A stretch of DNA of 64,000 nucleotides from Schizosaccharomyces osmophilus (Eukaryota > Ascomycota > Schizosaccharomycetes > Schizosaccharomycetales > Schizosaccharomycetaceae): the NCBI RefSeq assembly GCF_027921745.1, contig NC_079240.1:55001-119000 (forward strand), read 5' to 3'. A program made the translations under genes and the position numbers. The notes beneath the pieces are model-generated. The model had not been told where the DNA came from. It did not search any database and was given only the letters and a program-made list of their open reading frames with translations. Of the stretch, positions 10,378 through 19,715 are shown in pieces (positions within the stretch are counted from its first letter, which is position 1; every line of letters begins with the position of its first letter).

Positions 10378-11758
10378 GTAGCACAAGCAAAGGACGTCTC
10401 TGTTTTTTACCTTTTATAAGTAAGAATCAATCACGGAAGATGATTATAACTAGAAAAATTCTTCAGAATTGAAAAAAAATAAACGCATTTCCTTAAGAAA
10501 AGGCTAATGACTCAGTGCTTCTAGAGCAGCCAACAGGGTAGGATTAAAGTTTATAGTCCAAGTATTTATTTTTTATATTCTTTTATACTTTTCTCTCTAA
10601 AAATGTTAGACCACAGATTTAAATGACAACGAACTGTTACTATGGTATGGTATCATTAGAGGATAACTAAAAATAATGAGGAAGATTCGAATACAAAAAT
10701 AATAAATTCTTATGACAAGCGAACGTTCAATAGATTTTTATTTCATTTCTTCCTTCCTTTGAAGTTTGTTAGTCCATTAGACTAGCACTCAGTTGTTTGT
10801 TTTTGTTCATCGTTACTTGTAGCGTCGTGTTTGGGTAGTCTATTGAGGCATCATGTAGAAAATGTTGAATTGCATTAAGAATACGAAAGGATGTAGTGAG
10901 GCCGAAGCAGCATGTAGGGGAAATTAGATACAACCAAAAACTCTTTAATATTACATTCCTAGAACTAACTATTATTGACATGTAATCTTGGTCGGGATGC
11001 TTTTGGTAGCATCGTTACTGAAAGCTTTGACCTAAATTTTTCGGTTTTCTATTGTTATATTTTCATTTCTCTTTCAAAAAATATATATATGGAGTAGTGT
11101 TACAAACAATTTCTTATGTGGATATTTGTGGTTCCTGCTACAAACATGTAATGTATGTAATCTTTTAGTATTTGAACCCAGAATATTTTCTTTAAGTGCT
11201 CAAAACGATCTCGTGAAAATCGCAAATTTTGATACTCGTTCAAGGCATATATATTTTTGATCGAGGTCATAAGATAGCTTCTGAATATTCAAATACTACG
11301 AAGAGTCGAAACTGATTTTCATCGACATAAAATCTAAGGAAAGAGATAAATTTTCGCAGGTACAAAATTCGAGTTCTTGTATTTTACTATTCTGTCAATA
11401 ATTATAAAGATCAGTTTATGAGCCGATCATCCGAGCGCATGTAGAAAGCACTCTTTCAATTTAATTTCTTTCTCAGTACATTAATTGAGAAAAAAATCGT
11501 TAGACCTTAATACATGAAGCTGCTCCTTATCTGTTGCATTGAAAATGAAGCCTTCTTAATGACTTCTTGAAGTGAAGACAAAACAAACGTAAAGAATTCA
11601 GTTCCAATTGAACTAATTCCCTTTTGAGTTAGTAAATACATATGGATCCCGCCTCATTATAACAGCGTGCATTAAGGTGACGACAACTACTTGTTACTTC
11701 TACTACAGGAGGAAGATGAACCGCGCTTCATAAGACCTAAAGTTTTAGGGACAGTACC
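10378..11758. other. Gene-free stretch before dehydrogenase copy 2
   Basis: AT-rich and without convincing frames. The last 30 bases before the gene share AAGTTTT...ACAGTACCATG with the matching position at dehydrogenase copy 1, so the duplication reached a short way upstream of the start codon. Confidence 0.5.
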
Positions 11759-12541
11759 ATGTCGAATAACAGTCTTTCTCTTGAAAACAAAGTCGCCATC
11801 GTTACAGGAGGCTCCAGAGGTATCGGAGCAGGAATTGTTGAGACACTGGCGAACCGTGGTGCTAAAGTTGCAATCACATTTACCTCTGAAAGCAGTAAAG
11901 ATGCAACGGAACAATTGGTGAAAAAGATTAAGGATTTAGGCACTTCAGCAGATGCCATCACTATTCAAGCCGACTTGCGTGACATTGCAAGTGCTAAGCA
12001 TATCGTCGATACTACTGTCAAAGCGTTTGGTCCCACCATCCATATTCTTGTTAATAATGCTGGATGCGGAGGTGCAGTAAAGTCACTAGGAACTTCAACC
12101 ATTGAAGATTACAATGATGTCTTTGACGTAAATGTTAGAGCCGTCTTCTTCATGGGAGAAGCTGTGGCACCCCATCTCCCCAATAAAGGTGGTAGGATTA
12201 TTAATATTGGAAGCATTTTAGGAAGAAAGGGTTTTGCTCAGTTTCCTTTATACTGTGCGAGTAAAGCAGCAATTGAAGGCTTCACAAGATGTTGGGCCGC
12301 TGAATTGGGCCACCAAGGGCACACGGTGAATCAAGTCAACCCCGGATCAGTCGACACGGATATGCTAAGAGAAGCGATATCGGATGAATTTTTGCAAGTG
12401 ATGAGAAACGAAACTCCATTTGAGCATCGCATTGGATTAACTTCCGATATTTCTGAAGTTGTTGGGTTTCTGGTTGAAGATAGAAGTCAATGGATAACAG
12501 GGCAAACCATATCGGTTTCTGGCGGAATGACGATGTATTAA
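11759..12541 (+). CDS. Short-chain dehydrogenase/reductase, copy 2
   Basis: Complete, intronless 260-residue classical SDR. Motifs are TGGSRGIG (16-23), NNAG (99-102), Ser152, and Tyr165-x-x-x-Lys169 in LYCASKA. The first 100 residues differ from copy 1 at about eight positions. In contrast the loop after NNAG (CGGAVKSLGTSTIED) and the last 60 residues, which form the substrate pocket and lid, differ widely. That pattern suggests the same cofactor fold with a changed substrate. The specific reaction is unknown; 3-oxoacyl-ACP reductase or polyol/sugar dehydrogenase-like activity is typical for relatives. It shares the MSNNSL start with the other two copies. Confidence 0.9.
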   Translation: MSNNSLSLENKVAIVTGGSRGIGAGIVETLANRGAKVAITFTSESSKDATEQLVKKIKDLGTSADAITIQADLRDIASAKHIVDTTVKAFGPTIHILVNNAGCGGAVKSLGTSTIEDYNDVFDVNVRAVFFMGEAVAPHLPNKGGRIINIGSILGRKGFAQFPLYCASKAAIEGFTRCWAAELGHQGHTVNQVNPGSVDTDMLREAISDEFLQVMRNETPFEHRIGLTSDISEVVGFLVEDRSQWITGQTISVSGGMTMY

Positions 12542-13129
12542 TTTGTATGACAAGCCAGATCGATTGGCATTAATGGTAATGTTCCTTCTCGTCAGATGAT
12601 AAGCCCATAAACCAAACATAATTAATATGAAATTTCGCATGTTATTGAAAAAAAGAACCGTAACGTGTTTTAGTGGAAGTAGTACATCTACTCGTCTACG
12701 GTATACATATGTTAGCATTGAAATGGGCAGTAATTCAAGGAGTGTCATTTGCTACATAATACTGAAAGCAACTAGATAGTTAAACCAAATGATCTTCCCA
12801 TAAATATTGTATACTGCGTACCGGCCTTGACAGTTGAAAGCGTTGTCCTGTAATATAACAAATTAAAAAACACTATTTATTTTGGCTTCTGTTACTCAAG
12901 ATATACTGAACTTACTTTGGAATTTCAATTTTTGGTGTCTTTCGTGAAGCAGCATCAATACGGATTGTATTGACCTAAAAACATATTAAATTTACTGAAC
13001 ATTCAAAAGGTCTAATAAATGCCTTTGAAACATAATCATATTACCAGTGTCTATACCAAAATTTAATAGAGGCTTCATTAAGAACATTAGTCTTGTACGT
13101 GCCAATGCATTTAAAAAAGGGTACAAATA
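12542..13129. other. Spacer with possible LTR scraps
   Basis: No gene. At about 12822-12834 the string CCGGCCTTGACA resembles the 3' end of the LTR family. At about 12849-12865 CTGTAATATAACAAAT matches the LTR remnant at 42440 in orientation. Both are short and could be leftover pieces. Confidence 0.35.
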
Positions 13130-13864
13130 TGTCACAGAAGAGGTCTCACTTGTTATGAAAATAAGTACTCAGTGGAGAGTAAGTTACATTTTTTAACAAG
13201 TTAGATGCTTTAATAGCACTTAAAATAGATATTTATAGCTACCAGGGATCTGGTTCACTGAATTAGTTGTATAGACAATTTATTCAGCTAGACCAGTCAA
13301 ATCTTCCAATCCGAAGATTTGAGCTACTAAAACTGGGTATCTATATCTTCTAAAATAGTTAACACTGTTCCTTCTGATAAAGTTTGTTAAAAATTTCCAT
13401 TGTTTACATTTTGTACTAAAAAACTCGTTTGTATAAACATTATACAATAACTCGGTGTCACAGGATGTATCTCACTCGTTATGAGAATAAGTATTCAGTG
13501 GAAAAGATGTAAGTAATAACAATTCAGTAAATTGTATGTTGACTTTAAATTGGATGCTTTAATACTACTAGAGAAGAATAGCAATAGCTTCCAGGGATCT
13601 GATTCACAAAGCAAGTTGTAAGAACAATTTTATTTAGCTAGATCAGTCAAATCTTCCAATCTGAAGATTTGAGCTCTCAGCAGAGGTATATATATCTTTC
13701 TAGGATTAGTAAGCTTCTAAATAACTTTAGTTCTAGATTTATAAAATTTTCAATCGCAAAAATGAACATTTAGTTTTTGTAATAACGTATTTGATAATAC
13801 AATACATTTATTGTATAAAAATATTAGTAATATCGTATACCGGTTATGACACTCGGCCTTGACA
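13130..13864 (+). mobile_element. Older Tf-like LTR interrupted by a younger LTR
   Basis: An LTR relative starts TGTCACAGAAGAGG at 13130 and ends CTCGGCCTTGACA at 13864. It is split by the insertion of another LTR at 13456-13851. Its hairpin segment (around 13296-13322) and the following region match the reverse-strand remnant at 42440-42650. It diverges clearly from the younger copies, so it is the older insertion. It is a solo LTR with no internal region. Confidence 0.75.
13456..13851 (+). mobile_element. Younger Tf-like solo LTR, copy C, with target duplication
   Basis: A 396-bp LTR from TGTCACA to TATGACA. It is flanked on both sides by CTCGG (13451-13455 and 13852-13856), a perfect 5-bp target-site duplication as made by Tf integrases. 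Its 3' half is almost identical to the LTR at 3194-3567. Because it sits inside the older LTR it is the later arrival. It looks whole as a solo LTR, the product of recombination between the two ends of a former element. Confidence 0.88.
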
Positions 13865-14040
13865 TCTTTGACACTAATAATAGTTTTCCCATTTAATATT
13901 TCGACTGTAACTGGCTGACACAGATAAGCTATCAGGTATGAGATAATCGATGGGTTATGACAGTAAAGTGAGCTCATAGCTGAACAAATATATATCTGCC
14001 AAATTCTTGTTTAAGAAACTTCAAGCTAGTTGTTTATAAA
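13865..14040. promoter_or_regulatory. Upstream region of dehydrogenase copy 3
   Basis: Only about 175 bp separate the LTR end from the start codon, so the copy 3 promoter must lie here or draw on the LTR. TATATATC at about 13988-13995 may act as a TATA element. Confidence 0.35.
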
Positions 14041-14814
14041 ATGTCAAACAACAGTCTTCCTCTCGAGAACAAAGTCGCCATTGTCACAGGAGCCTCACGA
14101 GGTATTGGTGCAACAATTGCAGAGGAATTGGCAAGTCTTGGTGCCAAAGTTGCCATTACTTTTACCTCCGAGAGTAGCAAGGGAGCGACGGAGAAATTGG
14201 TGAAAAAGATTAAAGGTTTTAACGCCCCAGCAGATGCGATTGAAATACAGGCTGACTTGCGTGATGTTAAAAGCCCTAAACATATCATTGATGTCACGCG
14301 TATAGCTTTTGGTCATACCATTCATATCCTTGTTAATAATGCAGGCTACTCACTTAGTCCAAAACCGGTGGGAAGTTGTACTGTAGAAGATTATAATAAA
14401 ATTTTCGATCTGAATGTTCGAGCTATCTTTCTCATGGGAGAAGCCGTGGCATCTCATCTCCCCAGTAAAGGTGGAAGAATCATCAATATTGGAAGCACTG
14501 CAGGAAGGACAGGAATGCCCCAGATACCGTTATATTCTGCAAGCAAGGCTGCTCTTGAAGGATTCACGAGATGTTGGGCAGCTGAATTAGGTCCTAAAGG
14601 TCATACTGTCAATCAAGTCAATCCAGGGGCGGTGGAGACGGACATGATGAGAGGGTTCGGTGGAGCAGAAGAATTTGCCAAAATTACTCCCTATGAACAC
14701 CGCCTTGCTCATCCCGAAGAAATAGCAAATGTTGTCGGTTTTCTCGTTCAAGAGAATGGTCGATGGATTACTGGACAAGTGGTATGTGCTTCTGGTGGAA
14801 TGCGAATGTATTGA
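14041..14814 (+). CDS. Short-chain dehydrogenase/reductase, copy 3
   Basis: Complete, intronless 257-residue classical SDR. It has TGASRGIG (16-23), NNAG (99-102), Ser152 in NIGS, and Tyr165-x-x-x-Lys169 in LYSASKA. It is the most divergent of the three copies in the N-terminal half, yet shares the stretch RCWAAELGPKGHTVNQVNPG with copy 1 and not with copy 2. Substrate is unknown; the role should be NAD(P)-linked redox of a hydroxyl/carbonyl pair in the cytosol. The nested LTR pair lies directly upstream. Confidence 0.9.
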   Translation: MSNNSLPLENKVAIVTGASRGIGATIAEELASLGAKVAITFTSESSKGATEKLVKKIKGFNAPADAIEIQADLRDVKSPKHIIDVTRIAFGHTIHILVNNAGYSLSPKPVGSCTVEDYNKIFDLNVRAIFLMGEAVASHLPSKGGRIINIGSTAGRTGMPQIPLYSASKAALEGFTRCWAAELGPKGHTVNQVNPGAVETDMMRGFGGAEEFAKITPYEHRLAHPEEIANVVGFLVQENGRWITGQVVCASGGMRMY

Positions 14815-15159
14815 TCCATTGATCATGGTGAGATAATATCCAAGAATGGACGACTGGACCTTTTCCTTTACGAGACGAAGTAGTTCATTTTTCCTTTCTT
14901 TCATAGCTTTAGTGATAGTAAACGTTGGTAATGATTTATAAAAACTTACTTTAAACTTATAGTATAATGGTCGATAGTAAATTGAAGTCTTGTATGACAG
15001 TGAAGGTGTAAATGTATGAATTTGTTATTGTGTGTAAATATCGCTCGTTAGCTTGCAAAAATGGTACAATGAGAGCTTTCATTTATACAGTTCTACATAG
15101 ACAAAATTCTCTCAGGTATGCATAGGCTTATATTTATTTGACTAGTTTCTTTGTTCAAG

Positions 15160-15270
15160 GTTCATTCCACAGTCCCCCCTTCTCACCGGTGGTAATAGTT
15201 TCAAATCTTACACCATCCGTAAGGATGCCAGCCAGACCCATGGAATAGGCAAGAAAGGCAATTCAATAAT
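15160..15270 (-). pseudogene. Possible short coding fragment
   Basis: On the minus strand a GC-richer patch reads FLAYSMGLAGILTDGVRFET followed by ITTGEKGGLWNE, which looks like part of a protein with a membrane-like or loop segment. It has no start or end of its own. It may be a gene scrap; the family is not recognised. Confidence 0.25.
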
Positions 15271-15590
15271 TCTTTAGCCCAGTGTTTGTAATATATGAAT
15301 ATGGCAGTCAAGTGGTCTACTAAACAATAAAACCTTTCTGCTAAACAAAATCGGTTCAACTTTTTCAGAGCTGATGTCTGTTACTGAACCTCGCATTTAT
15401 TACTTCTGAGCTAAAGGAATCCGTCTTCACTATATTGTTTAATGTTTTTCAAGGCTTTTATACTTGCAGTATACGATTTAAAAATATCGTAATTTTGTGC
15501 ATTTTTCTTTAAATTTTATGTACAATAGGCTACAACTATGCTTTGTTGAGAGGGTTGAACGACACTCGTTTGGCAGATTAGTAAGAAAAA

Positions 15591-15646
15591 AAATTTTTTG
15601 CCTTCTCGGACAGAATAGCGATGATAAATTTTTTTTGCCTTCTCGG
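15591..15646 (+). promoter_or_regulatory. Direct repeat in flavohemoglobin promoter
   Basis: AAATTTTTTGCCTTCTCGG occurs at 15591-15609 and again, with two extra T, at 15626-15646, about 36 bp apart and 200-260 bp before the start codon. Two copies at helical spacing could be sites for a regulator; no known factor is assigned. Confidence 0.45.
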
Positions 15647-15849
15647 GCCGGATGGTTTCCAATGTTTTGAAACAGCACCGCTTAAAAATGGACTGACTTT
15701 TTGAGAATAAATTGAGATAATTTCATTGAAAAATTTCTTAGTGAAATACGATCATATATTGTCACACCATAGTTGCAGTCCTGGTTAAGATCTTAATACC
15801 GTTATATATACCTGAATAAGTGCAAAAGTCCTGGCACCCATATAGCAGA

Positions 15850-17121
15850 ATGGCAGCACATCGGACTGGCGATGTCAACGCGGCAAATGGCTACAAGAAT
15901 CAACCTAGTGGATATCAATTGAAAGAACTGAATGATTCGCAAAAGCAATACATACGTTCTTCCATCCCTATCCTGGAATCATCTGGAGTAGAATTAACGA
16001 AATTGTTTTATCAAAAAATGCTGAAGAACTATCCCGAAGTGCGTCCATACTTTAACAAAGTACATCAGAAATCTTTGTCTCAACCACGGATTCTAGCATT
16101 CGCCCTATTAAACTATGCTCGAAATATTGATAATCTTACTCTACTTTCAGAATTGGTTGATCAAATCGTTACCAAACACGTTGGTTTACAAATTAAAGCT
16201 GAACATTATCCCATAGTTGGACATTGTTTATTAGCTACAATGCAGGAAGTGCTCGGAAGGGACATCGCTTGTCCTGGATTTTTAGAAGCTTGGACTATTG
16301 CTTATGGAAACTTGGCAAAGATTTTAATTGACAAGGAAAAGAGCGTTTATGAGAACCAACCATGGAACGGTTTTGCTGAATTTGAGGTGGTAAAGCTTAT
16401 AGACGAGTCTTTCGATGTAAAATCTGTCTATTTTGCACCAAAGAACAAAGAGTTTAAAATTGCCCCCGCTTATCCAGGTCAATACATTACTATCGCATGG
16501 AAGATACCAGGGTTGCCTCACGAAACACTCCGGGAATATTCTTTATCCAAGTATCCCGATATTCAAAATAATATGTACCGCATTTCTGTGCGTCGCATTA
16601 AAGATGGGGTTGTTTGTAATTATGTCCATGAGCATTTAAAGAAAGGCGATGTTGTTGGGGTTAGTCCACCAGTCGGTAAATTTACATATAGAAAGTTTGA
16701 AGGAAATCAAAGTCTTCCGGTACTTTGTTTCGCCGGTGGTATAGGTATAACTCCAATCATATCTATCGTTGAAAGCGCTTTGTTGGATGGGAGGAAAGTT
16801 GTTTTCTGTTACTCTAACAGAAACTATGTGTCTCGCCCTTTTAAAAATTGGCTTTTACAAATCAAGGATCAGTATAAAGATCAAATTAAACTGAAAGAGT
16901 TCTTTTCACAGGAGGCGTATGTGCACAATGAGGAAGTTATTGACGAGTTAATGACACGCGTTTTACATCGTGCAGATATAAAGGAATTGATCTCTGCTGA
17001 CTGCGACATATATTTGCTTGGACCCAATAACTACATGCGATTTGTTAAAGAAGAACTTTTAAAACTTGGGGTGCAACCAAATAAAATAGCAACCGAGTTT
17101 TTCGGGCCATACTCTCCTTAG
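15850..17121 (+). CDS. Flavohemoglobin (nitric oxide dioxygenase)
   Basis: A complete 423-residue flavohemoglobin that converts nitric oxide, O2 and NAD(P)H to nitrate, protecting cells from NO. The globin domain (about 25-165) has the B10 Tyr54 and the proximal heme ligand His110 in TKHVGL. The FAD domain has REYSLS (228-233, the R-x-Y-S motif). The NAD domain has AGGIGITP (295-302). The C-terminal TEFFGP motif is present. I chose the ATG at 15850; a GTG ten codons upstream is unlikely as a start. Codon use and intronless structure fit a native gene, although the family often moves between fungi and bacteria. S. pombe SPAC869.02c, also near a chromosome end, is the counterpart I recall. Confidence 0.95.
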   Translation: MAAHRTGDVNAANGYKNQPSGYQLKELNDSQKQYIRSSIPILESSGVELTKLFYQKMLKNYPEVRPYFNKVHQKSLSQPRILAFALLNYARNIDNLTLLSELVDQIVTKHVGLQIKAEHYPIVGHCLLATMQEVLGRDIACPGFLEAWTIAYGNLAKILIDKEKSVYENQPWNGFAEFEVVKLIDESFDVKSVYFAPKNKEFKIAPAYPGQYITIAWKIPGLPHETLREYSLSKYPDIQNNMYRISVRRIKDGVVCNYVHEHLKKGDVVGVSPPVGKFTYRKFEGNQSLPVLCFAGGIGITPIISIVESALLDGRKVVFCYSNRNYVSRPFKNWLLQIKDQYKDQIKLKEFFSQEAYVHNEEVIDELMTRVLHRADIKELISADCDIYLLGPNNYMRFVKEELLKLGVQPNKIATEFFGPYSP

Positions 17122-19715
17122 TTGTTTTGCACACATAATGATTTTTTTAATAATCTGATCTAGATTTCCATACTGGAAGAATTTACAAGGGAGCGTAAAA
17201 ATCTGGCGAGCTCTTGCTACTGTTTTTGTCGAATGCGAGTAGATTTAAGTGTGTTACACTTAAAGGTAATACTCTTGGTGCATGCAATATTCGCTGCATA
17301 ATGAGTATGCGCGAAAATTTTGAAACCCGGTTTCAGAGCATACAACATTGAGCAAAAAGGAAAAAAAAGATAAAATACGCTATAATTTTTTATCATAGAG
17401 TTATATTCATTTCACTAGCTATAGTTAAAAATTAGAAAACCGTTGAATGCAAAATTGTTATCTGAGCTTTTCTTGAGTTCTTTGTCTTCTTACATTTTTG
17501 TTTGCAATGTTTTCGTATTGTAAAGGTAGTGACTTTTATCTCCTGACACTCTTGAAAAATGAAAGTTTTGTTACCATGAGGCTATCCTGCTCAAGATAAC
17601 AGACACAGTCAGAGTATTGACCATTGAAAAAATTATTCAGCAGTAGTTCTATTCAGGGTATTCTATTGGTGATAGGTGCAAGCAGTTGTTAATAATGGGA
17701 GGATTTGGCAAATTTCGTCGTTTTACTAAAATGAGGATTTGTACATGCAAGTAAGATAAACCTTGCCTTGGAAGTACAAATTTTTTCAAAAATATTTTAA
17801 GACCCAAAATATCGTATTTCAATGATTCAATCGAATAGGTCATTTTCGCCGATTTCTCAAAAGATTTATTTTCAATCCTTAAATTTGCTCGTTTTAATAC
17901 CAAAATCTAGTCATTTCTTTCAAGCACGGTATTCAAATCCCCCCAAACGCTAACATTCCAAAAGCGGAATCATTGCTATGTTTATTTGCAACTAATATGT
18001 GCCATCTAAGCCTGTCTGTTTATTTCGTAAGAGAATATTTTGCCTTTGTTTTTCTGTTGCTTCCCGTCGTCTTAGTGGTTACATAAATATAATTGAAATG
18101 AACTTTGTTTAAAGATGTATTTTGTAGGTAGTCCTTAGATCTGACAGATTTTACAATAGCAAGAAAGTATATCCACCTTAAAGTAAATAAGTATGAACTT
18201 GGTTCATTAAGAACACTTACAGTCAACTATTGGGGTCAAGTTAAACTGTACAGCATTCGCAATGCATAAAGGAGTTTGAAAGATGTCGATCTTTGGCTTC
18301 CTGTTGCTACCGACCAAACAAAAACCTGCTTGCATCTTTTTAGTTTTTCTTTGGGTTTCAAAACTCAAGTAGAGGAATTCCAACCTAAAGCGAATAAGAT
18401 TGAGCAAATCGACAAGAACCCAAGTTCACACACCTAACCTACACAGAAATAATCGAGGTATGCGATAAGTATTGCAAGCTGTAAACATGAAAGCCAAGAG
18501 ACATAATTTCAGCTGAAACCTAAATACATACTTCTGTGCGCCGGCATCGTAACTGCATTCAATACTAGAAATATACCTTTCTTTCATACGCTGAAGCAAC
18601 TTCATCAGACAGAATAAAAAACACTTATACCATGAATGGAAGAGTTAAACCAACTTCCAGTCCTCGGCATCAAAAGAACAGAAATATGATTGCTCGTCAA
18701 TAAAAACGAAGATACAATACTTAAAAATAAACAAGGTGTGTTTTCTAAGCAATTTATACCGTATGCTTAAAAGGAGTTATACCTTTCAGACCCACTGAAC
18801 ATTTGTTAATATATCCTATTGATTACTTGTTCAAATGTTAATGAAAGACAAACGTACCACATTTGTTAACACAACACATCCACTTTTAACCAACGATTGC
18901 CACGCTTGAGTATATCCTTGTCAATCATTGTCTATGACTCGTTTCCTGAATTCATCTTAGCCTTTTCCCTTATGATGGAAAGTTTTTCTTATTCCCACTG
19001 GCAATAATGGCAGCGTCAGTAGTAGAACTTGTGTGAATTGCACGTATTCGCTTAAAGAAATACAACAATTCACTTTATTCTAGTAATAAAAAACGGAATG
19101 TTAGTATAAGCCAAAAATGAAGTTCTCGTTATTTGGGTTAACAAGATACACAGTACTACAAACGTACCTGAAGGCCTTGATGCGTACAACAATACCATCA
19201 AGAAAAAATAGTCTTTTGACATTTTCAACGATTCTACTCGCTGAAGACCCTATTTCGTACGCGGAATCTTGTAAGTATATCTTAAATAAAAAAGGACGTG
19301 AATTGTGCGAGTATAAGATCGGGAAATAAGGTTGAAGGTTTATTATATCTGTTTTGGGAATCAATAAAAGGATTTGGAACTAATTATTTCGGTGCTATCA
19401 CTTCTTTGAATTACTTTTACACTTTTTACTTGGTTTTGATGAATATCATAGTTTAGCTTTTGTCTGAATCTTTCATAACGGATATCCCGCAGAATTTGAA
19501 AGTTTTATAGAGTTTTCTCAGTGGGAAGTTTGTTTTTGGCTCGCGCCTTATTCTATTTCAAAGACGATTGTTCCTTGTTTTCGGTTTGCTTTTGTATCCG
19601 TCGGCCGCTTGTCATTTTGCTTAGGTGCCTTGGTTTTCGTACCTTCAAAACTGCGGTGCTTTTTTGGACCACATCAAGATTTACTTAAGTCTTACTATAG
19701 TTGCTTGTTTAAAGA
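17122..19715. promoter_or_regulatory. Long gene-free region upstream of adn3
   Basis: About 2.6 kb with no supportable gene. Small overlapping frames at about 19101-19364 on both strands are not convincing. Its length fits a complex promoter and long 5' leader, as is common for fission-yeast adhesion and differentiation regulators. It is also the boundary between the sparse left district and the gene-dense right part. Confidence 0.45.

Larger units (their letters stand above)
14815..15849. other. Intergenic region upstream of flavohemoglobin
   Basis: Contains a GC-richer patch at about 15160-15270, described separately, and a repeated CCTTCTCGG motif near 15600 in the flavohemoglobin promoter. 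No complete gene seen. Confidence 0.5.

Noticed and set aside
19101-19364. Overlapping frames on both strands upstream of adn3
   Set aside because: The minus frame has one protein-like patch (SAYEIGSSASRIVENVK), but neither has a conserved extent or context. At most a scrap.
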